Shown piece by piece: positions 8,921 through 17,700 of a DNA stretch of 64,000 bases (position 1 is its first letter; every line of letters starts with the position of its first letter). This DNA comes from Mucilaginibacter glaciei (lineage in GTDB: Bacteria; Bacteroidota; Bacteroidia; Sphingobacteriales; Sphingobacteriaceae). The position numbers and the translations under genes are program-made. Under the pieces are notes generated by a model that was not told where the DNA came from, ran no database searches, and worked only from the letters and a program-made list of their open reading frames with translations. The stretch spans positions 434,001 to 498,000 of the forward strand of contig NZ_JACWMX010000003.1 in NCBI RefSeq assembly GCF_014773245.1, in the 5' to 3' direction.

Positions 8921-9232
8921 TACTTATCGCAGTTATTAAATCATAAACTCAATAGGGTAGTAAATTAAGTATTACCGTAATTTATAAGCTAAAATTAAAT
9001 ACTTGCCAATCTACTTTGATGGTTAATTTTATAATTTTAACCTCATATATATTGATGTTAAGCAAACGCATAATAACCGTTAATTTTTAAAACGGTAAGG
9101 CTTTAAATTTCGTAGTTTCACATTGTTACTTGAGGCATTTTAGCAGGTACGTCAAAAAGCACTAATAGTTGTATATTTATAAAATGAACTTTTTAACAGG
9201 CACAACCCAGCTGATATCACTTTTTTATAAAA
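8909..9232. promoter_or_regulatory. Intergenic region upstream of the WecG-like gene
   Basis: 324 AT-rich bases without a credible gene. It holds an inverted repeat, ACCGTT (9076-9081) and AACGGT (9091-9096) with a nine-base spacer, which could be an operator. TATATTTA at 9172-9179 is a near match to a -7 box and would give a leader of about 47 bases for the next gene. Confidence 0.35.
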
Positions 9233-10006
9233 ATGAATAGATACGAAACGTTAAAATTATTTGACTATTCAATTTTTACCTCGAGTTTAGATGAATTCGA
9301 AAATATCAATATCGATGGTAAATGTGTTATCAATACGCTTAATCAGTACTCATACATCATTGCCGAACAAGACGAAACTTTTAAAACGGTGTTGATGCAG
9401 TCGGACATGCTTTTACCTGATGGAATTGGTATTGTTGGTGCTGCCAAAATTTTAAAAGGGAAAAAGATCAAAAAAATCGCCGGTGCCGATATGCATAAGC
9501 ACTTGCTAAAAAAGCTTAGTGCAAGTGGCGGGAGCTGTTTTTATTTAGGGTCGTCTGATGAAACGCTGGAGGGCATCAGGAAACGTTTAGCTGTGGAGTA
9601 CCCTGCTATCCGGGTGGGCACTCATTCCCCGCCGTTTAAAAATGAGTTTAACGATAGCGACAATGCTATCCTGACAAAAAAAATTAATGCCTTTCTGCCC
9701 GATGTGCTGTTTGTTGGCATGACCGCGCCTAAACAGGAAAAATGGGTTTATGTAAATAAAGATCAAATTGATACCAAAGTAATTTGTTCGATAGGCGCCG
9801 TTTTTGATTTTTATTCAGGCACTGTTAAAAGGCCCGGTAAATTCTGGATCAACCTGGGCCTCGAGTGGTTTATCCGTTTAGTAAATGAGCCTAACCATTT
9901 ATGGCGTCGTTACTTGTTGTATGGGCCTGTTTTTGTTTACCTGGTATTTAAAGAAAAGCTTATCCTGCTATCTAACAGAAAAAGATATATAGACGAGGCT
10001 CACTAA
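9233..10006 (+). CDS. WecG/TagA/CpsF-family glycosyltransferase
   Basis: 257 residues of the GT26 family, which adds the second sugar (for example ManNAcA, ManNAc or a glucosyl residue) to a polyprenyl-diphosphate-linked sugar at the inner membrane. Seen are the family blocks SDMLLPDGIGIV near 61, KIAGADMHKHLL near 85, PDVLFVGMTAPKQEKWVY near 160, and the C-terminal GLEWFIRLVNEPNHLWRRY near 220. It probably builds the repeat unit exported by a flippase of this locus. The beta-helix gene follows after five bases. Confidence 0.92.
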   Translation: MNRYETLKLFDYSIFTSSLDEFENINIDGKCVINTLNQYSYIIAEQDETFKTVLMQSDMLLPDGIGIVGAAKILKGKKIKKIAGADMHKHLLKKLSASGGSCFYLGSSDETLEGIRKRLAVEYPAIRVGTHSPPFKNEFNDSDNAILTKKINAFLPDVLFVGMTAPKQEKWVYVNKDQIDTKVICSIGAVFDFYSGTVKRPGKFWINLGLEWFIRLVNEPNHLWRRYLLYGPVFVYLVFKEKLILLSNRKRYIDEAH

Positions 10007-10011
10007 CGCCT

Positions 10012-11007
10012 GTGTATATTAGTTATTTCATCTATCCGCATTATTCAATGCAAATGTTTTGCAATTTATCACCATCCTTTTTTAACTTATTTCGTGCTAT
10101 ATTACTGTGCAGCTTAACAGCGTTTAAAATACCAGTATCGGCGCAGCACTTTGGCGGTAGCTATACCCAATCAAAACCAATAGTGTTATCCGCCGTGCAC
10201 AATAAAGTAATAAATCTTTTAAGCATAAGGGGCAACATGGCCGATTGTGTCAGGTTGATCAATTGTAGTAATATAACTATTAAGAATTGCCACTTCTATT
10301 CATCGTCGCAAAACGGTGTCAATATCATCAACAGCAAGAATATAACCGTTACTAATTGTTATTTTGAAAATACAGTTTCCGGGGTTTATGCTTATCAGAG
10401 CAGCGCAATTAGTGTCATTTATAACCAATTTAAAAATATGCTGGGGCCAATTCCTAAAGGCCAGATGGTGCAGTTCAATGAGGTTTATGGCGGCGGTAAC
10501 CGTGTAAATTTTAACAGGTGCCAAAATACCCCCGGTATTGGTAACCCCGAGGATGCCATCAATATGTACAAAACTAATGGAACAGCTACCAGCCCGGTGC
10601 AGATTCGTAATAATCAGATCCGGGGTGGCGGCACTGGGGCATCGGGCGGGGGCATCATGCTGGGCGATAATGGCGGCTCTTATCAAATGGCCCGCAACAA
10701 CATATTGGTAAATCCGGGGCAGTATGGAATGGCCATATCCGGTGGAACACACATAAGTATTACAGCGAATAAAATATATGCCAGGCAACAGCCATTTACC
10801 AACGTAGGCATCTATGTTTGGAACCAGCACAGTACAGGTTGTGCATTCAATACCGTTAATTACAATCAGGTTAATTATACCAATGCTGCGGGCAAACAAA
10901 ATAGCGGTTGGGATAAAGGCAACTGCGGGGATGTTATTGAATGGGCTACTAATGTTTGGGCTGCACCCATAAATGATAAATTGCTGCCTGCCAATATCGT
11001 TAAGTAA
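10012..11007 (+). CDS. Secreted right-handed parallel beta-helix protein
   Basis: 331 residues from a GTG at 10012; ATGs at 10048 or 10054 are equally possible and leave a signal peptide ending near VSAQ. The body repeats short beta-strand turns such as ITIKNCHFYSSSQNGVNI and ITVTNCYFENTVSGVYAYQ, the PbH1 pattern of pectate lyases, polysaccharide epimerases and tailspike-like lyases. Asn ladders at turns are visible. The five-base gap to the glycosyltransferase suggests co-expression, so it may cut, epimerise or bind the exported polysaccharide. I cannot identify catalytic residues. Confidence 0.75.
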   Translation: MYISYFIYPHYSMQMFCNLSPSFFNLFRAILLCSLTAFKIPVSAQHFGGSYTQSKPIVLSAVHNKVINLLSIRGNMADCVRLINCSNITIKNCHFYSSSQNGVNIINSKNITVTNCYFENTVSGVYAYQSSAISVIYNQFKNMLGPIPKGQMVQFNEVYGGGNRVNFNRCQNTPGIGNPEDAINMYKTNGTATSPVQIRNNQIRGGGTGASGGGIMLGDNGGSYQMARNNILVNPGQYGMAISGGTHISITANKIYARQQPFTNVGIYVWNQHSTGCAFNTVNYNQVNYTNAAGKQNSGWDKGNCGDVIEWATNVWAAPINDKLLPANIVK

Positions 11008-11034
11008 CCGTAGCTTTATTATTAATGCTTTATA

Positions 11035-11042
11035 TAAATTTG
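11035..11042 (+). promoter_or_regulatory. -7 promoter box for the second flippase
   Basis: TAAATTTG matches the Bacteroidota -7 consensus TAnnTTTG, 66 bases before the next ATG. No clear TTG lies at the -33 position. Confidence 0.35.
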
Positions 11043-11107
11043 TGTTGAAACGAAATAGGGTGCATTTGCCGGCAACGGCAGTAAACAAAAGCTATAGTAA
11101 CTGCTAA

Positions 11108-12469
11108 ATGGTTTCTTTCATAAAAAACAAAGTACAGGGCTTTTGGAATGCAGGGCATGAGCGCACCCTTAAAATAAAAAGGAATATCATTTACACCTTT
11201 TTAATAAAGGGCGTCAGCGTACTATTTAGTTTTTTGCTGGTGCCGCTCACGGTGCGTTACTTAGATAGCACCCAATACGGCATCTATATCACTATAGCAT
11301 CATTGGTGGGTTGGGTAAGTGCCTTCGATATTGGCCTGAGTAACGGGTTACGCAATAAGCTTGCCCATGCCTTAGCGATAGATAACCGCAATGATATGGT
11401 GAAGGATATCAGCACTACCTATGCGTTGCTATTTTTAATAGCGTCGATAGCGTTTGCCGTGTGTTTTGCCCTAAGCCTATTTTTTGATCTGAACGCTTTG
11501 TTACGTGTGCCGGCCTCCCTAAATGTGAGTATAAGGCCAATATTAATTATTACCCTTGCCGCGTTTTGTATTCAATTTGTTTTGCAGCCCATAAACAGTA
11601 TTTTAACAGCAACACATCAGCCTTTTAAATCGTCGTTAATATTACTGGTAGGGCAGGTGCTTACTTACGTTTTTACTTATTTGCTTACCGTTTATACGGA
11701 TAGTAGCTTGTACCTGCTGGTTTTGGTGGTTACAGGTACGCCGGTTTGGGTGCTATTGTTGGCTAATATTTATTTATTTAGCACCAGTCTTAACGGGTTA
11801 ACGCCAAAGTTTAAGCATATATACCTTGGGCAAGCAAAAAACCTGCTCTATATTGGTGGCGCATTTTTTTTTATACAGATAGGAGCATTGGTGCTTTATG
11901 AAACAGATAACATTGTGATAACGCGCTTACTTGGCCCGCAAAATGTCACCACGTTTAATATCCCTTTCAAATACTTTTCGATTGTAACTATCTTATTTAC
12001 AATTATCATTACCCCATACTGGAGTGCATTTACAGATGCTTACGCACGCAATGATTTTGCCTGGATACAAAACTCCGTCAAAAAAATGCGGTTGCTTTGG
12101 CTGGGCTTTGTAGTAATGGCTGTCGGCTTATATTTTTTATCTGGCGTTTTTTACAAATTTTGGATGAAACAGCTGGTTACGATACCCCATGCGCTTTCAT
12201 TTGCCATTGCGGTTTACACTATTGTACAAACCTGGATGGTGATACACGCCTATCTGCTAAACGGGTTAGGTAAGTTGCGTCTGCAATTAATCATGGTTTT
12301 GGCAACAGCAATTATTAACGTACCGCTCTCAATAGTTTTGATCGGGCAAATTGGCTTGCCGGGCACAGTATGGGCCAATACTATTGTGATGCTGGTATTA
12401 AGCATTGTTATAACCTGGCAAAGCCATCTTATAATTGATAAAAAGGCTACCGGCATCTGGAATAAATAA
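11108..12469 (+). CDS. Oligosaccharide flippase (MOP superfamily), second copy in the locus
   Basis: 453 residues, about 12 to 14 hydrophobic segments, starting with a positively charged N-terminus and TFLIKGVSVLFSFLLVPLTVRYLDSTQYGIYI, a typical opening of Wzx/RfbX-type transporters (polysaccharide_synt family). It should carry lipid-linked oligosaccharide across the inner membrane. It is not a close copy of the flippase at 155-1594. It has its own upstream gap of 100 bases with a possible promoter. Confidence 0.87.
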   Translation: MVSFIKNKVQGFWNAGHERTLKIKRNIIYTFLIKGVSVLFSFLLVPLTVRYLDSTQYGIYITIASLVGWVSAFDIGLSNGLRNKLAHALAIDNRNDMVKDISTTYALLFLIASIAFAVCFALSLFFDLNALLRVPASLNVSIRPILIITLAAFCIQFVLQPINSILTATHQPFKSSLILLVGQVLTYVFTYLLTVYTDSSLYLLVLVVTGTPVWVLLLANIYLFSTSLNGLTPKFKHIYLGQAKNLLYIGGAFFFIQIGALVLYETDNIVITRLLGPQNVTTFNIPFKYFSIVTILFTIIITPYWSAFTDAYARNDFAWIQNSVKKMRLLWLGFVVMAVGLYFLSGVFYKFWMKQLVTIPHALSFAIAVYTIVQTWMVIHAYLLNGLGKLRLQLIMVLATAIINVPLSIVLIGQIGLPGTVWANTIVMLVLSIVITWQSHLIIDKKATGIWNK

Positions 12470-12581
12470 GTTTATTTTTATTGGTTTCCACTAATTAATG
12501 GCGCTTACCCGGGTGTTAAATATCCTGATACTAAACTCTGGCCATTATCTATCCCAAAAATCCTATCTAAAAAGGAATTCT

Positions 12582-12589
12582 TAACTTTG
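12582..12589 (+). promoter_or_regulatory. -7 promoter box for the DUF885 lipoprotein gene
   Basis: TAACTTTG fits TAnnTTTG and lies 20 bases before the ATG at 12609, giving a very short leader. No TTG is visible at -33. Confidence 0.45.
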
Positions 12590-12608
12590 TGCCATCTATC
12601 GTACTGTT

Positions 12609-13919
12609 ATGAAAAAACTATTGTTGTTTATACCGCTTGTGTGCTTATTATCGTGTAAGCAAAACATCGCTACCGATCCTGAAACGGTCAAATTAAACGC
12701 CCTTGCGCGTGATTATGTAACCCTTGGGCTAACCATTGGCCAGTACGATAAGGATTTTGTAGATGCCTATTACGGCCCCGATTCCCTCAAACCTACCAAG
12801 CCTGTTCTGGAAGTTTTCCCTAAAGACAGCTTACTGGCATCGGTAAACGAGCTGATGAATAACATGAAAACTGTTGCGGGAAAAGGCACAATAGATTCCA
12901 ACCGGATGCGGGCCAATTGGATGTACAATCAACTGCTGGCATTTGGCCGCCGCATACGGATCTACTCCGAAGATTACCGTTCTTTCGATGAAGAATCGCG
13001 CGAGTTGTTTGGCGTTGCCGCCCCTGTTTTTGCTGAGGAACACTACCAGGCCGAGTTAGATAAATTGGATAGCCTGCTACCTGGTAAAGGTAAAGTGAAT
13101 GATAGGTTCCAAAAGCTGGCCAATCAGTTTGTTATACCCAAAGAAAAGCTTGACGAGGTAATGAAAGCCGCTATTGCCGAGGCCCGTAAGCGTACATTAG
13201 CGCATTATAAACTACCGGCTAAAGAGAATTTTTCGTTGGAGTTTGTTACCAATAAACCCTGGAGTGGCTATAACTGGTATAAAGGCAATTACACCAGTGT
13301 AGTTCAAATTAATACAGATACCAAGATATTTATTGATAGGGCAATAGATGTGGGCAGCCATGAAAGCTATCCCGGTCATCACGTATATAATACTTTGCTC
13401 GAACAGAAATTATATCACGACAGGGGATATGTAGAGGTTTCCCTCTACCCGCTTTTTAGTCCGCAATCATTAATTGCCGAAGGTAGTGCTAACTACGGTG
13501 TAGAGGTAGCATTTCCCGGCGATGAAAAGGTAAAGTTCACCAAAAACGTTTTGTTGCCGCTTACCGGGTTAGATACTACGGGTATTGCCTTATATTTTAA
13601 AGCACTTGCTATAAAAGGACAGCTTAACTACGCCCGCAACGATGCCGCCCGCGGCCTGATAAATGAAACCATGACACGTGATAAGGCTCTAACCTGGCTC
13701 AAAAAGTATTGCCTCATGAATGACGAGACCGCCGAAAAATCCATCAGCTTTATCAAAAAATACCGCAGCTATGTAATCAATTATAATTACGGCCAGGATC
13801 TGGTAAAGGGCTATGTTGAGGGCCAGGGTGGTACAGCAAATGCTGCTGACAAGCGCTGGGAGTTATTTGGCCAATTGCTGAGTAACGAAATTAGCCCTGA
13901 AACGCTTCTGAAAAAATAG
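12609..13919 (+). CDS. DUF885-family lipoprotein, probable zinc-metallopeptidase-like
   Basis: 436 residues with a lipoprotein signal ending at C16 (LVCLLSC). The hallmark GSHESYPGHHVYNTLLEQ lies near residue 250; the HExxPGH core resembles a metal-binding helix, and AEGSANYGVEVAF near 295 supplies a plausible third ligand. DUF885 proteins are predicted periplasmic or surface hydrolases of unknown substrate. This copy is shorter than the roughly 550-600 residues usual for the family. It is monocistronic and converges with the sialidase-like gene across 44 bases. Confidence 0.82.
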   Translation: MKKLLLFIPLVCLLSCKQNIATDPETVKLNALARDYVTLGLTIGQYDKDFVDAYYGPDSLKPTKPVLEVFPKDSLLASVNELMNNMKTVAGKGTIDSNRMRANWMYNQLLAFGRRIRIYSEDYRSFDEESRELFGVAAPVFAEEHYQAELDKLDSLLPGKGKVNDRFQKLANQFVIPKEKLDEVMKAAIAEARKRTLAHYKLPAKENFSLEFVTNKPWSGYNWYKGNYTSVVQINTDTKIFIDRAIDVGSHESYPGHHVYNTLLEQKLYHDRGYVEVSLYPLFSPQSLIAEGSANYGVEVAFPGDEKVKFTKNVLLPLTGLDTTGIALYFKALAIKGQLNYARNDAARGLINETMTRDKALTWLKKYCLMNDETAEKSISFIKKYRSYVINYNYGQDLVKGYVEGQGGTANAADKRWELFGQLLSNEISPETLLKK

Positions 13920-13963
13920 AGGTTACAGGGCTAATATTTAATTATTATGCGATTTTGGGCAGC

Positions 13964-15250
13964 CTATCTTAATTTACTGATGATAGTTTTGCTTATTGGG
14001 CCACCTTTTATTAAGGTCTGCTCATTGAATTTTGCAAAAATTATATTACCGTTAGGCGCGCCGCGGGCCCAGTCATAAACCATACAAATATCGTCAGTGC
14101 TATTTTGAATTACATCCGGATATGAAGATCCCATACGGGCATCTATCAGTAGTTTGTAAGGCCATGTTTTGCCCTGGTCTGTTGATAAAAAGGCTGTCAT
14201 TTTTTCTCTTGACGTACTATTATTTAATATCAAAAGCAAATTCCCTGATTTTAACCTGCCAAAATATACGCGGCCTGCAGCAGTTGCGCCTACATCTTTA
14301 AAAAGGCTTTGTGTAGACCATGTGTTGCCGCCATCGGTACTTCTTGATATTACTGTACCACTAACCTCTGACCTTGATAAACAAACCATATTGTTTGCAT
14401 CAAGGCTCACTACAGACGGCTCGTCAAATGTGCGTACAAAGTTTGTTGGCACCTTCGCAAATTTATTAGGCGGTAGCATTTGCTTTGTTGCGGGGTTGTA
14501 GCCACTTTTATATAATAGTATACCATTAATATCGGTTAGTGTAGGTGTTACCTGATAGCCACTCAATGTTGTGCCTGTAACATTCCAACCCTCTACAGGC
14601 ATTAACATTTGTGAGCTATCTGCTTCTAAAGGAATTGGCTTAGTATTCATTACCCCATGAAATAAGAATTCCGGTTTGGTGATAACTAACTTGTCTTTGA
14701 CCGTTTTGATCCGGACACTCCAGGCGCCCCCCTTTGAGCCATCCCAAAAGCCTTCAGATCCGGTCCATGAAAGGTGCAACGCTCCATATTTATCATTCCA
14801 AAAAAGCGGATCAAATGTTCTGCCGGTTGGGGTTGCATACGCAATTGCCATTCTAAACTCTGTCCAGGTTTCACCCATATCTTCACTGGTAGTCACCATT
14901 ATATAGCCTCCCGGGGTTTCTCCGGTGCCCGATGCCATAAATGCCGCATACAGGCGGCCTTTGTATATACCTATAGAGGGGCATCCCTGCCAACCACGGC
15001 CAATATTATTTATGTTTAAATTATCATAATCATAGTAAAATTTAGTCTTACTTGCAGTGTCGGCCCCTATTTGCTGGAAAATATTAAAAGACGTATCCTT
15101 TTTGATGATGTCATCAACAGTTGTTTCTGTTTTGACAGGTGTGGGCGTTTTAGGATAAATTGCATCATCTTTTTTTAAGCAAGAAGTTAGGCCTAATATT
15201 ATTAACGAAAAAGAAAATACACATACTTTGTTAAGTAAATTTTTTGCCAT
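13964..15250 (-). CDS. Sialidase-like (BNR/Asp-box) lipoprotein, probable exo-glycosidase
   Basis: 428 residues with a lipoprotein signal ending at C24 (LGLTSC). Three Asp-box turns are visible: TSEDMGETW, STDGGNTW and STDQGKTW, the mark of six-bladed beta-propeller sialidases and related enzymes. Members are exo-sialidases (GH33), trans-sialidases or other propeller hydrolases such as GH93 arabinanases. The family Arg triad cannot be proved by eye, so substrate is open. It lies about 10 kb from the nonulosonic acid genes in the same polysaccharide region, and could trim the cell's own or a foreign glycan at the surface. Confidence 0.75.
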   Translation of the reverse strand: MAKNLLNKVCVFSFSLIILGLTSCLKKDDAIYPKTPTPVKTETTVDDIIKKDTSFNIFQQIGADTASKTKFYYDYDNLNINNIGRGWQGCPSIGIYKGRLYAAFMASGTGETPGGYIMVTTSEDMGETWTEFRMAIAYATPTGRTFDPLFWNDKYGALHLSWTGSEGFWDGSKGGAWSVRIKTVKDKLVITKPEFLFHGVMNTKPIPLEADSSQMLMPVEGWNVTGTTLSGYQVTPTLTDINGILLYKSGYNPATKQMLPPNKFAKVPTNFVRTFDEPSVVSLDANNMVCLSRSEVSGTVISRSTDGGNTWSTQSLFKDVGATAAGRVYFGRLKSGNLLLILNNSTSREKMTAFLSTDQGKTWPYKLLIDARMGSSYPDVIQNSTDDICMVYDWARGAPNGNIIFAKFNEQTLIKGGPISKTIISKLR

Positions 15251-15712
15251 AGTTTATTAGTATAGTAATAGTTAATAGGGGATTGTTTTTACATTTCCAA
15301 GCCCTTAAATTATATATTTTGTAACAAAGTTGTTATTTAATTTGTTATTTATTCTAATACAGAGTATTATTTTGATTTTTTAATAAATCAGGAATTTAAA
15401 ATGACTTTGAAAATATTCAACGAACTTATTCAGCAAAGCGATCTTTTTTTCGGAATAATTTGGCGAACATGTTAACAGGATTAATAACCTTCAAAAGTGG
15501 GTTGGACATAAAAAAAGGTAGCCTGCAATACGCAGGCTACCCTAACTAACTTATCTTTATTATAACTATCCGCAAATGTCTTTTAAATATCAATAGGCTT
15601 GCAGGGTGTAATTAGCTTTTATCCAAGGCTTTTTTAGGGTGAAAAAAGGTTCGATATTTATTGTATCTATATTTATAAATAATCACTTTAGTTAACCCTA
15701 ATTAGATTTTCT
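15251..15712. other. Long AT-rich intergenic region with an isolated hairpin
   Basis: 462 bases between divergent genes. It contains the hairpin described at 15510-15541, a possible 24-codon ORF at 15401-15475 that I do not call, and TATATTTA at 15668-15675, a near match to a -7 box for the next gene. Otherwise I see nothing in it. Confidence 0.5.
15510..15541 (-). terminator. Orphan intrinsic terminator on the minus strand
   Basis: GGTAGCCTGC (15517-15526) and GCAGGCTACC (15532-15541) form a perfect ten-base-pair stem with loop AATAC. Seven A residues at 15510-15516 become a U tract when read on the minus strand. No minus-strand gene lies upstream: the next gene to the right runs the other way. 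It may end a small RNA or antisense transcript. Confidence 0.6.
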
Positions 15713-16282
15713 ATGACATTGAAAAATGTGCTTTTTGTGTTAGCCGCCGGGGCCATTTGTTTAGCCTCGTGCCAATCCAAAACTGCCGAAATTAAAACTG
15801 CCGGAATAAATTTCGATAACGATACTTTGAGCTATCAAAGAGCTAAAGCTTACGTAAAAAATTACGAAAAGCATGCTGGTACGGTAGATTCGGTGGTAAA
15901 CGGTGCTATTGGCAACAAGGTGGTTAAAAAGCCTGACACGCGCGCGATATGGTTTAGTGCCGATAGATTAGAAGCCTTGCTGGCCAAGATCCGTAAGGAA
16001 AACGGTGACGGGATCCGGTTTTACCTCGCTACTTATGATACGGTTTACAAAGAAAGCCTGACCGCGCACATCCCTCCCAAAAAATATTGGGGGTATAATA
16101 CCCTGGTTATGGTATCTACCAGAGATAGCCTTGGGGGTAAATTCCATCAGGACTATTACGGCCCCGCAAAGGCAAATGGTATGGGTGGGGGTTTCATAAT
16201 AGGTGCCACGCCAGAAAACCGTGGTGAAATATGCCCGCCGCCGCGTGATTGCAATACGATTGGTGCTACACTTGCCCCATAA
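15713..16282 (+). CDS. Hypothetical lipoprotein, first gene of a two-component operon
   Basis: 189 residues with a lipoprotein signal ending at C20 (AICLASC). The rest is soluble, with no domain I recognise; notable are RAIWFSADRLEALLAKIRKENGDGIR in the middle and a Gly- and Pro-rich tail with two Cys (GEICPPPRDCN). It is followed after four bases by a membrane protein gene, then a histidine kinase and a response regulator, so it may be a periplasmic sensor or an accessory protein of that pathway. Confidence 0.75.
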   Translation: MTLKNVLFVLAAGAICLASCQSKTAEIKTAGINFDNDTLSYQRAKAYVKNYEKHAGTVDSVVNGAIGNKVVKKPDTRAIWFSADRLEALLAKIRKENGDGIRFYLATYDTVYKESLTAHIPPKKYWGYNTLVMVSTRDSLGGKFHQDYYGPAKANGMGGGFIIGATPENRGEICPPPRDCNTIGATLAP

Positions 16283-16286
16283 CTAA

Positions 16287-16943
16287 ATGCTTTATATTAC
16301 CTACAATACGGCATCAGCATTTATTTGCTTTTTGATGGCCCTTGTTTTTTTGTTTAACGACAAAGATGCGGCCTGGAGGCTTATGATATTGTTTTTGCTG
16401 GCTTCGTTAGCTACCGAAGTGCTGGGCATATTTATGCGCCATGCTGTACACTCCAACCTTGGTGTGTACAATATTTATGTGGTTATCGAATGTGGGTTCA
16501 CCAGTTTCTTTTTTTATCACTTGTACGGTAATTATAGTGGTAAGTTGAAGTGGCTGCTGGCCTGGCTGGCATTTTTTCTGGTCATGTACATTGCCGAGTT
16601 ACTATATAACAATTTTGCCGATTTCGTATTTATTTCGGCCACCATTATGTCGGTTGTGTTTGTGCTGGCCAGCCTGCTGTATTATTTCCTTAAAATGCAG
16701 GACGATCATTTTGAACCACTACTATCATCCGGCCCGTTTTGGTGGGTAAGCGGTGCTTTGTTCTTTTATTTTGGCAGTACGGCCTGTAACCTTTTCTTTG
16801 ATTATTTAAAAGATCATGATACCGCAATTTATAGCCGGTCGGTTAGGTATGTGGTGTTTGTTGCGTTAAACATTGTACTATATACGTGTTGGTCTTATTC
16901 ATTTATATGCAGGTATCGACAACAGAGATCGTCTTCTTACTAG
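16287..16943 (+). CDS. Hypothetical integral membrane protein (6-7 TM)
   Basis: 218 residues, almost wholly hydrophobic, with about six or seven membrane spans. No catalytic motif is seen. The layout is like the small polytopic proteins that Bacteroidota often encode next to LytS- or NarX-type kinases without their own sensor domain. Its 3' end overlaps the kinase start by 37 bases, so the two are translationally coupled and probably work together, perhaps with this protein as the sensing part. Confidence 0.75.
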   Translation: MLYITYNTASAFICFLMALVFLFNDKDAAWRLMILFLLASLATEVLGIFMRHAVHSNLGVYNIYVVIECGFTSFFFYHLYGNYSGKLKWLLAWLAFFLVMYIAELLYNNFADFVFISATIMSVVFVLASLLYYFLKMQDDHFEPLLSSGPFWWVSGALFFYFGSTACNLFFDYLKDHDTAIYSRSVRYVVFVALNIVLYTCWSYSFICRYRQQRSSSY

Positions 16944-17698
16944 GGTTAGGCTCGCTCATTTTTTTAATTGCGCCACTGTTCCTGGTCATGTATGTTTTAT
17001 TATATAACCGGAACAAGAAAAAGCACGCTGAAGAAAAAATGGCCATGCAGGTAAGTTATGAAACCGAACTGCTTAAAACTCAAATGGAAGTACAGGAGCA
17101 GACTTTTAAAACAATCGCCTATAACCTGCATGATAACATTGGCCAGCTACTTAGCCTCATGACCATTACCTTAAGTTCGGTAAATGTAAATGATACTGCC
17201 CGCACAGCCGAAAAGATAGCCACAGTAGAGGATCTGACCAAGCGCTCTATGAAAGAGGTAAAGGCATTGTCGCGCTTGCTGCAAGGCGATGAACTGCTTG
17301 GCAAAGGGCTCACTACGGCGATTGAAGCCGAACTTGATTTTTTACAGCGCAGCGATCGTTATAAAATAAGTTTTACCAGGTTTGCAGATATTGTTTTTGA
17401 CGACAGCAGTAAGGCAATCATCGTTTTCAGGCTGTTTCAGGAAATTGTTAATAATATCATTCAACACGCCCGGGCAACCGAGATCTTTGTTACTTTAGAG
17501 CAGGTATCCGGCATGTATAAGATCATTATGCGCGATAACGGCATTGGCTTTAATGTTGATGAAAAAATTTCTTCTAAAACAGGTATGGGGCTGCTAAATA
17601 TTACTAAACGTGCAGCGCTGATAAAGGGTACAGCATATATCAGTTCAATTCCCGATCAGGGTACCGTGATCATTTTAAACATCCCAATTGCCCAATAA
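16907..17698 (+). CDS. Sensor histidine kinase, HisKA_3/NarX-type
   Basis: 263 residues from the ATG at 16907; a GTG at 16886 in frame is less likely. One transmembrane segment (8-33) is followed by a short coiled-coil linker and the HisKA_3 dimerisation helix with NLHDNIGQLLSLM, H75 being the phospho-acceptor. The HATPase domain has EIVNNIIQHARAT (N box), DNGIGF (G1) and GMGLLNI (G2). There is no periplasmic sensor domain, so the signal probably comes from the membrane protein or lipoprotein encoded just upstream. The partner regulator follows after two bases. Confidence 0.92.
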   Translation: MQVSTTEIVFLLGLGSLIFLIAPLFLVMYVLLYNRNKKKHAEEKMAMQVSYETELLKTQMEVQEQTFKTIAYNLHDNIGQLLSLMTITLSSVNVNDTARTAEKIATVEDLTKRSMKEVKALSRLLQGDELLGKGLTTAIEAELDFLQRSDRYKISFTRFADIVFDDSSKAIIVFRLFQEIVNNIIQHARATEIFVTLEQVSGMYKIIMRDNGIGFNVDEKISSKTGMGLLNITKRAALIKGTAYISSIPDQGTVIILNIPIAQ

Positions 17699-17700
17699 TA

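Noticed and set aside
9184-9240. 18-codon ORF overlapping the start of the WecG-like gene, possible leader peptide
   Set aside because: The likely -7 box at 9172 would start transcription at about its ATG, so it would hardly be translated; composition shows no attenuator pattern.
10300-11088. 262-codon frame antisense to the beta-helix gene
   Set aside because: Lies inside a gene with clear repeat structure and signal peptide; the antisense product shows no family features.
15401-15475. 24-codon ORF with the same MTLK start as the lipoprotein gene downstream
   Set aside because: Too short and without conservation evidence; likeness is four residues only.
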